Below, piece by piece: positions 6,756 to 14,064 of a stretch of DNA of 14,064 bases. Below the pieces are notes generated by a model. The model saw nothing but the letters and a program-made list of their open reading frames with translations. It ran no database searches and was not told where the DNA came from. Position 1 is the stretch's first letter; each line of letters begins with the position of its first letter. The stretch is from DASZVN01 sp035547055 (GTDB taxonomy: Bacteria; Pseudomonadota; Alphaproteobacteria; Rhizobiales; Methylopilaceae), in contig DASZVN010000235.1 of the NCBI GenBank assembly GCA_035547055.1, positions 1 through 14,064 on the forward strand, written 5' to 3'. The position numbers and the translations under genes are program-made.

Positions 6756-8356
6756 TGGCCCGCGAGCGGCTCTATCTGTTCGACACCACGCTCCGCGACG
6801 GCGCGCAGACCGCGGGGGTCGACTTCTCGCTGGCCGACAAGATCCATGTCGCCGGTCTGCTCGACCGCCTCGGCGTCGACTACGTCGAGGGCGGCTATCC
6901 CGGCGCCAACCCGACCGACACCGCATTCTTCGGCGCTCCGCCGGATCTCGGCCGGGCGCGGCTGACCGCCTTCGGCATGACCAAGCGGCCGGGCCGCTCG
7001 GCGGCCAACGACCCCGGCCTCGCCGCCGTGCTGGACGCCACGGCCGACGCCTATTGCTTCGTCGCCAAGACCTGGGACTACCATGTCGAGGTCGCGCTCG
7101 GCACGACGCCCGAGGAGAACCTCCAGGCGATCCGCGAAACGGTGCGAGCCGGCACGGCCCGTGGCCGCGAGGTCATGATCGACTGCGAGCATTTCTTCGA
7201 CGGCTACAAGGCCAACCCGGCCTATGCCCTCGCCTGCGCGCGGGCGGCCTATGAGGAGGGCGCGCGCTGGATCGTGCTCTGCGACACCAACGGCGGCACC
7301 TTGCCGGAGGAGGTCGCGGCGATCGTCGCCGCGGTCGCCCGCGAGATCCCCGGCGACCGGCTCGGCATCCATCCGCACGACGACCTCGGCTGCGCGGCCG
7401 CGGTGGCCTTGGCAGCGGTCGATGCCGGGGTGCGCCAGGTCCAGGGCACGCTGAACGGCCTCGGCGAGCGCTGCGGCAACGCCAACCTGACGACCCTGAT
7501 CCCGACCCTGAAGCTGAAGGCGCCCTATGCCGAGCGCTACGAGACCGGCGTCAGCGACGAGGCCCTGGCGGGCCTGACCGCGCTGTCGCGCCAGTTCGAC
7601 GAGTTGCTCAACCGCGCGCCCGACCGCTACGCGCCCTATGTCGGCGCCAACGCCTTCGCCACCAAGGCCGGCATCCATGCCTCGGCCCTGATGAAGGACC
7701 CCCGGACCTACGAGCACGTGCCGCCGGAAAGCGTCGGCAACCGCCGCAAGGTGCTGGTGTCCGACCAGGGCGGCCGCTCGAACCTCCTGGCCGAGCTCGA
7801 CCGCATCGGCCTCGCCGTCGACCGCGACGACCGCCGCATCCGCCGCCTACTCGACGAGGTCAAGGCGCGCGAAAACGCCGGCTATTCCTACGAGGGCGCC
7901 GATGCCTCGTTCGAACTGCTGGCGCGGCGCGTGCTCGGCGGCGTGCCGGAATTCTTCGAGGTCGAGAGCTTTCGCGTCGGCGTCGAGCGGCGCCACAACG
8001 CGGTCGGCGAGCTCGTCACCGTCTCCGAGGCGGTGGTGAAGATCCGCGTCGCCGGCGAGGTGCTGATGTCGGTCGCCGAGGGCCTCGGCCCGGTCAACGC
8101 GCTCGACCTTGCGCTCCGCAAGGACCTCGGCAAATACCAGCCCTACATCGCCGACCTGCGCCTGACCGACTATCGCGTCCGCATCCTGAACGGCGGCACC
8201 GAGGCCATCACCCGCGTGCTGCTCGAATCGACCGGTCCCGACGGCGAGCAATGGACCACCATCGGGGTCTCGACCAACATCATCGACGCATCGTTCCAGG
8301 CGCTGGTCGACTCGATCACCTATCGGCTGCTGAAAGCCGGCGCGCCGGCGCCGTAG
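6755..8356 (+). CDS. cimA: Citramalate synthase (CimA type)
   Basis: This 533-aa enzyme of the DRE-TIM metallolyase family condenses acetyl-CoA with pyruvate to (R)-citramalate, the first step of the threonine-independent route to 2-oxobutyrate and isoleucine. Visible elements are 'LFDTTLRDGAQT' (8-19) with the catalytic Arg and metal-binding Asp; 'YVEGGYPGANPTD' (43-55), typical of the long CimA-like group rather than classical LeuA; 'DCEHFFDGYKANP' (143-155); the metal-binding 'HPHDD' at 206-210; 'GTLNGLGERCGNANL' at 231-245; and 'TKAGIHASAL' at 303-312. Residues about 400-533 form the C-terminal regulatory domain of the LeuA/CimA group, which would bind an end product such as isoleucine. 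The ATG overlaps the previous stop. A homocitrate or 2-isopropylmalate synthase is less likely given the 'GGYPGANPTD' motif. This is the last gene of the operon and is followed by a large palindrome. Confidence 0.88.
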   Translation: MARERLYLFDTTLRDGAQTAGVDFSLADKIHVAGLLDRLGVDYVEGGYPGANPTDTAFFGAPPDLGRARLTAFGMTKRPGRSAANDPGLAAVLDATADAYCFVAKTWDYHVEVALGTTPEENLQAIRETVRAGTARGREVMIDCEHFFDGYKANPAYALACARAAYEEGARWIVLCDTNGGTLPEEVAAIVAAVAREIPGDRLGIHPHDDLGCAAAVALAAVDAGVRQVQGTLNGLGERCGNANLTTLIPTLKLKAPYAERYETGVSDEALAGLTALSRQFDELLNRAPDRYAPYVGANAFATKAGIHASALMKDPRTYEHVPPESVGNRRKVLVSDQGGRSNLLAELDRIGLAVDRDDRRIRRLLDEVKARENAGYSYEGADASFELLARRVLGGVPEFFEVESFRVGVERRHNAVGELVTVSEAVVKIRVAGEVLMSVAEGLGPVNALDLALRKDLGKYQPYIADLRLTDYRVRILNGGTEAITRVLLESTGPDGEQWTTIGVSTNIIDASFQALVDSITYRLLKAGAPAP

Positions 8357-8363
8357 CTCGGCC

Positions 8364-8455
8364 GTCATGCCCGGCATTGGGCCGGGCATCCACGAGTCCC
8401 GCGACCGCGATCTCCGAAGAAAGTCGTGGATGGCCGGGCCAAGCCCCGCCATGAC
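8364..8455. repeat. 92-bp imperfect palindrome (REP-like) after cimA
   Basis: The arm at 8364-8394 (starting GTCATGCCCGG, ending GGGCATCCACG) is nearly the reverse complement of the arm at 8425-8455 (starting CGTGGATGGCCGGG, ending CCATGAC), with a 30-nt spacer. Outer bases also pair (CCG before, CGG after). It lies 8 nt past the cimA stop and lacks a downstream T-run, so it is a REP-like element or stem-loop, possibly an RNA-stabilising or weak-terminating structure. The 'CCGGGC.TCCACG' type of palindrome is common between genes in alphaproteobacteria. Confidence 0.75.
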
Positions 8456-8493
8456 GGGCGCGAGCCGCGGGCTTGGTACGAACCCGCCCTTGC

Positions 8494-8518
8494 GGAACCT
8501 GCCCTCTTCGGGAACGTT
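8494..8518 (+). promoter_or_regulatory. Sigma-EcfG (general stress response) type promoter
   Basis: GGAAC (8494-8498) and CGTT (8515-8518) are separated by exactly 16 bp, the consensus for the alphaproteobacterial general stress response sigma factor EcfG (GGAAC-N16-17-CGTT, controlled by PhyR-NepR). It reads toward the DUF3096 gene, whose start is 55 bp after the -10 end, giving a leader of about 45-50 nt. Regulation is inferred from the motif. Confidence 0.68.
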
Positions 8519-8573
8519 GGAGACTTACCGGCACGCGGCCGGCCGCGATGGCCGCTCGGACGGGCGGAGATTC

Positions 8574-8723
8574 ATGCTTCACATCAACATCATCACCCTG
8601 CAGCCCTGGATCGCGCTGATCGCGGGCATCCTCATCCTCCTCATTCCCCGCCTGCTGAACTACATCGTCGCGATCTATCTCATCCTGATCGGCATCGCCG
8701 GCCTAATCGGCCATTTCCATTAA
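8574..8723 (+). CDS. DUF3096 small membrane protein (49 aa)
   Basis: This is a very short hydrophobic protein. The ATG at 8574 has GGAG at 8566-8569, 4 nt upstream, and 50 codons follow including the stop. Two membrane segments fill it: about residues 10-25 ('QPWIALIAGILILLIP') and 28-46 ('LNYIVAIYLILIGIAGLIG'), joined by a short 'RLL' turn. 'LIAGILILLIPRLLNYIVAIYLI' is the characteristic core of DUF3096 as I know it, a small protein common in alpha- and other proteobacteria and of unknown function. The perfect EcfG-type promoter upstream suggests induction in stress or stationary phase, where many small membrane proteins of alphaproteobacteria are expressed. An in-frame start farther upstream would run through the palindrome and the promoter and is unlikely. 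Confidence 0.83.
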   Translation: MLHINIITLQPWIALIAGILILLIPRLLNYIVAIYLILIGIAGLIGHFH

Positions 8724-8733
8724 TCGAGGGCTT

Positions 8734-8831
8734 GTCATCCCGGACGCCGCGAAGCGGCGATCCGGGATCCGGTCACAAGCGCCGCGCCCGGCCCGGATCC
8801 CGGCTCTCGCCTGCGGCTCGGCCAGGATGAC
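8734..8831. repeat. REP-like palindromic repeat, copy A
   Basis: It begins GTCATCCCGGACGC and ends GGATGAC, with an internal palindrome GATCCGGGATCCGG ... CCCGGATCCCGG. A close second copy lies at 11621-11717 in the same orientation. This copy starts 11 nt after the DUF3096 stop and fills much of the gap before ppdK. It is a dispersed extragenic repeat and may also act as a stem-loop at the 3' end of the DUF3096 transcript. Confidence 0.75.
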
Positions 8832-8915
8832 GGGCCGCGGTTGAGCCTGCCTCGTCCATCCGGGCAATCTTGCATTGCGGCGGGACGCGTGACACCAACC
8901 CTCGGGGCACGGGGC

Positions 8916-8920
8916 GGAGG
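8916..8920 (+). promoter_or_regulatory. Ribosome binding site of ppdK
   Basis: GGAGG ends 7 nt before the ATG at 8928, which fixes this ATG as the start. An in-frame TTG at 8841 would add 29 residues unlike any PPDK N-terminus. The family begins with a segment like the 'KWVYGFGDG' at residues 3-11. Confidence 0.75.
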
Positions 8921-8927
8921 TCCATCC

Positions 8928-11600
<2,673 letters not shown>

Positions 11601-11620
11601 CCGTTCGGTGCCCCGCGCCT

Positions 11621-11717
11621 GTCATCCCGGACGCAGCGACGCCGCGATCCGGGATCCGGGGTTGCCGCCGCGCCTGCCCCGGATCCCGGCTCTCCGCTAC
11701 GCTCCGGTCGGGATGAC
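11621..11717. repeat. REP-like palindromic repeat, copy B
   Basis: It begins GTCATCCCGGACGC and ends GGGATGAC, with the same internal palindrome around GATCCGGGATCCGG and CCGGATCCCGGCTCT as copy A (8734-8831), in the same orientation. It occupies the 141-bp gap between the convergent ppdK and antiporter genes, where a bidirectional stem-loop could separate the two transcripts. There is no T-run, so it is not a standard intrinsic terminator. Confidence 0.75.
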
Positions 11718-11741
11718 TGCGGGTTCCATGAACCGCCGCCA

Positions 11742-14036
11742 TCAGCTCTGCACGAACAGGATCGAGTGCGGCGAGCGCTCGAGCAGGCTAGCGGCGAGAT
11801 TGCCGAAGGAGAGGCGCTCGCCCGGCCGGCGGCTCACGCCGAACACGATCAGGCAGTGCCGCTTCGACCCGGCAGCGCGCAGGATCGCGTCGATCGGCTC
11901 GGATTCCATGGCCGCCGACGCGGTGCGGAGCGGCACCTCGTAGTGCTCCGCGACCTGGTTGATCTCGGTGATGATCTCGGCGTCGTCGCGGTCGGCGGTG
12001 CGGCGGCGGCGATCATGGCTCGCGATCGCGCTGGCGAGCGCGAGCGCGGTGATCGGGGCATCGGCCGCCTGCGCCAGCGCCACCGCGACCTCGGCGCCGC
12101 GGCGCGAGACCGCCGAGCCGGTGATCGGCACCAGGATGTCGATCGCCGCGTCCTGCGGCGCCGCGGCGTGGCTGCCGTGGCCGACGACGACGGCCAGCGC
12201 CCCGTCGAAGCGGCTCGCGATCTCCGACAGGCGCGGCCGGAAGCCGCCGTCGGCCGCCGTCATCGGGTCGAGGCCGACCACCAGGAGGTCGTAGCCCTTG
12301 CGCGCTTCCTTCTCGACCGCCTCGACCGGCTGCTCCTCGCGCGCCGGCACGGTGACCTCGACCGCCTCGGGCTGCGGCCCGTCCTCCTGTCCGGCGGCTT
12401 CCTCGGCCTGGCGGGCGGCGTCGCGCACCACCTCCGGCGCGCGCTCCTCGGCCTCGGCCGCAGGCTCGCCCGGAGGTGGCGGTCGCGGGGCGGCCGCGGC
12501 CAACTCCTCCTCCAGCTTGAGGACGGTGACCGGCATGCCGCGCCGCCCGGCCAGGAGCCCGGCCAGCCGGGCGGCGAACTCGCCGTTGGCGCTGCCGTCG
12601 ACCGTCAGCAGCACCCGGCTGAGGCGCGGCACGAAGGCCTTCTCCTCGAAGGCCTCGCGGGCGAGCCGCTTCCGCTCCTCCTCGCTCATCGGCAGGCGGC
12701 CGAGGGCCCAGCGCAGGCTCGGCGGCATCGCCAGCGTGGTCACGACCGCCATGGTGACGATCATGGTGAAGAGGTTCTGGCTCAGCACCCCGGCGCCGAG
12801 GCCGATGGTCGCGACAATCACCTCGGTCGAGCCCCGGGCGTTCATGCCGGCGGCGAGCGCGACCGCATGGCGGAAGCTGAGCCCGCCGAGCCGCGCGCCG
12901 GCGAAGGCGCCGGCCGCCTTGCCGAGGCTCGCGACGACGACGAGGCCGGCCGTCAGCAGCAGGATGTTCATGTCGTGGAACACGGTGAGGTCGGCCTTGA
13001 GGCCGCTCAGGCCGAAGAACACCGGCATGAACAGCGCGGTGGTCAGCCCGCGGATGCCCTTGTCGATCTCCTCCGTCAGGATCGGCGACTGCCCGACCAG
13101 AATGCCGGCGACGAAGGCGCCCAGGACCGTCGAGACGCCGATCAGCTCGGTGATCATCGCCATGCCGCCCATCACCACCACGATCGCCGCGATGACGGCG
13201 CCCTCGCTGGTGAAGGTGTCGTTGGTCCAGCGGATGATGCGGAAGACGATGCGGCGGCCGATGGTGAAGCTCGCGCCGAGGAACACCAGCGTGCCCACGA
13301 CCGATTCGGCGAGCGACAGGATGTCGACGGTGCCGTGGGCGGCGAGGCCGAAGATGATGGCGACGATGATCCAGCCGACGGTGTCGTCGATGATCGCCGA
13401 GGCCAGGATGATCTGGCCGATGTTGCGGCGCGCGAAGTTCATCTCGCGCACCACCATCGCGACGATCTTGACCGAGGAGATCGACAGCGCGGTGCCGAGG
13501 AAGAGCGCGGTCACGAGGCGGCGGCCAGGGTCGGGCAGCAGGCTGTCCGGCACGATCTGCCCGAGGCCGAAGCCGAGAACGAACGGCAGCGCGATGCCCG
13601 ACAGCGACACCGCGACGGCCGACCGCCGCGTGCGCCTGACCAGCGACAGGTCGGTCTCCATCCCGGCGAGGAGGAGCAGCATCAGGATGCCGAACTGCGC
13701 GAGGCCGTTGATGGCGGCCTTGGCCTCGGGCGTCGTGGGAAAGACCGCGTGCTGCGCCGCCGGCCAGAGCAGGCCTAACACCGACGGCCCGAGCAGGATG
13801 CCTGCGATGAGCTGGCCCATCACCGCCGGCTGGCCGAGCCGCTGCATGCCCTCGCCGAGGAGGCGCCCGAGCAGGACCAGGAGGACGATCTCGCCGATCA
13901 GCACCCCTTCGCTCGCGCCTGGGGCCGGCGCCGCTTGGGCGGCCGCGGCGGCCGGGGCCGCGAGCGTGCCGAAGAATGCAAGGGCTGCGCCCCCCGCTCC
14001 GATCCGCCCCGCCGTTCTCCTCACCCTGCCCGCCAT
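11742..14036 (-). CDS. CPA2/KefB-like cation:proton antiporter with two C-terminal USP-like domains
   Basis: This 764-aa inner-membrane protein runs leftward from the ATG whose complement is at 14034-14036. Residues 1-36 are a positively charged start plus an Ala-rich signal-like hydrophobic stretch (12-35). About a dozen membrane helices of the Na+/H+ exchanger family follow to about 445. Motifs are 'GQPAVMGQLIAGILLGPSVLG' at 68-88, the ion-binding Asp pair Asp217-Asp218 in 'SAIIDDTVGW', and 'GMNARGSTEVIVATIGL' at 397-413. After a basic junction (450-470) comes a first universal-stress-protein-like domain (about 473-620) with a long Ala/Pro/Glu linker inside (511-577). A second USP-like domain follows (about 632-763), whose 'VFGVSRRPGERLSFG' resembles the nucleotide-binding loop. 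The family exchanges Na+ or K+ for H+ and the USP part probably senses nucleotide or stress, but the ion is unknown. No glutathione-gated KTN domain is visible, unlike E. coli KefB/KefC. Only 28 bp of upstream sequence is in the window, with no clear ribosome binding site. Confidence 0.9.
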   Translation of the reverse strand: MAGRVRRTAGRIGAGGAALAFFGTLAAPAAAAAQAAPAPGASEGVLIGEIVLLVLLGRLLGEGMQRLGQPAVMGQLIAGILLGPSVLGLLWPAAQHAVFPTTPEAKAAINGLAQFGILMLLLLAGMETDLSLVRRTRRSAVAVSLSGIALPFVLGFGLGQIVPDSLLPDPGRRLVTALFLGTALSISSVKIVAMVVREMNFARRNIGQIILASAIIDDTVGWIIVAIIFGLAAHGTVDILSLAESVVGTLVFLGASFTIGRRIVFRIIRWTNDTFTSEGAVIAAIVVVMGGMAMITELIGVSTVLGAFVAGILVGQSPILTEEIDKGIRGLTTALFMPVFFGLSGLKADLTVFHDMNILLLTAGLVVVASLGKAAGAFAGARLGGLSFRHAVALAAGMNARGSTEVIVATIGLGAGVLSQNLFTMIVTMAVVTTLAMPPSLRWALGRLPMSEEERKRLAREAFEEKAFVPRLSRVLLTVDGSANGEFAARLAGLLAGRRGMPVTVLKLEEELAAAAPRPPPPGEPAAEAEERAPEVVRDAARQAEEAAGQEDGPQPEAVEVTVPAREEQPVEAVEKEARKGYDLLVVGLDPMTAADGGFRPRLSEIASRFDGALAVVVGHGSHAAAPQDAAIDILVPITGSAVSRRGAEVAVALAQAADAPITALALASAIASHDRRRRTADRDDAEIITEINQVAEHYEVPLRTASAAMESEPIDAILRAAGSKRHCLIVFGVSRRPGERLSFGNLAASLLERSPHSILFVQS

Positions 14037-14064
14037 CGGCTGCCGTCGTGGCGGCTAAAGCGTC
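14037..14064. other. Window edge upstream of the antiporter gene
   Basis: The last 28 bases are upstream of the antiporter start. They show no convincing ribosome binding site, and the promoter is presumably outside the window, so the true start of the antiporter is less certain than its family. Confidence 0.5.

Noticed and set aside
8841..8870. TTGAGC-N18-CAATCT as a ppdK promoter
   Set aside because: The -10 matches consensus at only two positions. The placement is reasonable but the motif could be chance, so I did not list it.
11766..13778. A 670-codon open frame on the plus strand opposite the antiporter
   Set aside because: It is an antisense shadow with an extreme Arg/Asp/Ala composition, no ribosome binding site and no family resemblance. 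The minus strand encodes clear membrane helices and antiporter motifs.

Overview
The window is a GC-rich chromosomal segment (about 78% GC by hand count over 1321-1440) of an alphaproteobacterium, most likely Hyphomicrobiales or a close relative. Evidence for this is a DUF2865 secreted protein, the alphaproteobacterial second-type glutamyl-tRNA synthetase, a DUF3096 mini-membrane protein behind a sigma-EcfG-type promoter, and a long-form (CimA-type) citramalate synthase. Most genes are housekeeping. I see no prophage, transposase, CRISPR array, tRNA or rRNA.

Layout: 1-339 is the 3' end of nadE (NAD+ synthetase), closed by an intrinsic terminator that overlaps its stop codon. 409-1034 holds two small unrecognised genes, a 65-residue soluble protein and a 143-residue protein with one C-terminal membrane helix. 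They overlap at ATGA, are visibly lower in GC than their surroundings, and are followed after 4 nt by gltX (1039-2394). gltX converges on and overlaps the 3' end of a secreted DUF2865 protein (3436-2363, minus strand). From 3722 to 8356 runs a tight plus-strand operon: cysS, a GNAT acetyltransferase, a luciferase-like flavin oxidoreductase and citramalate synthase. Three of its junctions are an overlap or a short gap with a strong ribosome binding site. A 92-bp palindrome follows. Then come a textbook GGAAC-N16-CGTT promoter, the 49-residue DUF3096 protein (8574-8723), and ppdK (8928-11600) flanked by two direct copies of a REP-like palindromic repeat. On the minus strand, 14036-11742 encodes a CPA2/KefB-like cation:proton antiporter fused to two universal-stress-protein-like domains.

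How the genes may work together: nadE, gltX and cysS supply NAD+ and aminoacyl-tRNA. Citramalate synthase opens the pyruvate route to isoleucine, and PPDK interconverts pyruvate and PEP, so two enzymes acting on pyruvate lie close together, though with separate promoters. The DUF3096 protein looks like a general stress response gene. The antiporter with its stress-protein tail is probably an ion/pH homeostasis protein.

Best leads beyond routine annotation: the low-GC two-gene module 409-1034 that appears to drive gltX, the sigma-EcfG promoter at 8494-8518, the insertion next to the zinc/active site of CysRS, the direct repeats bracketing ppdK, and the double-USP antiporter.
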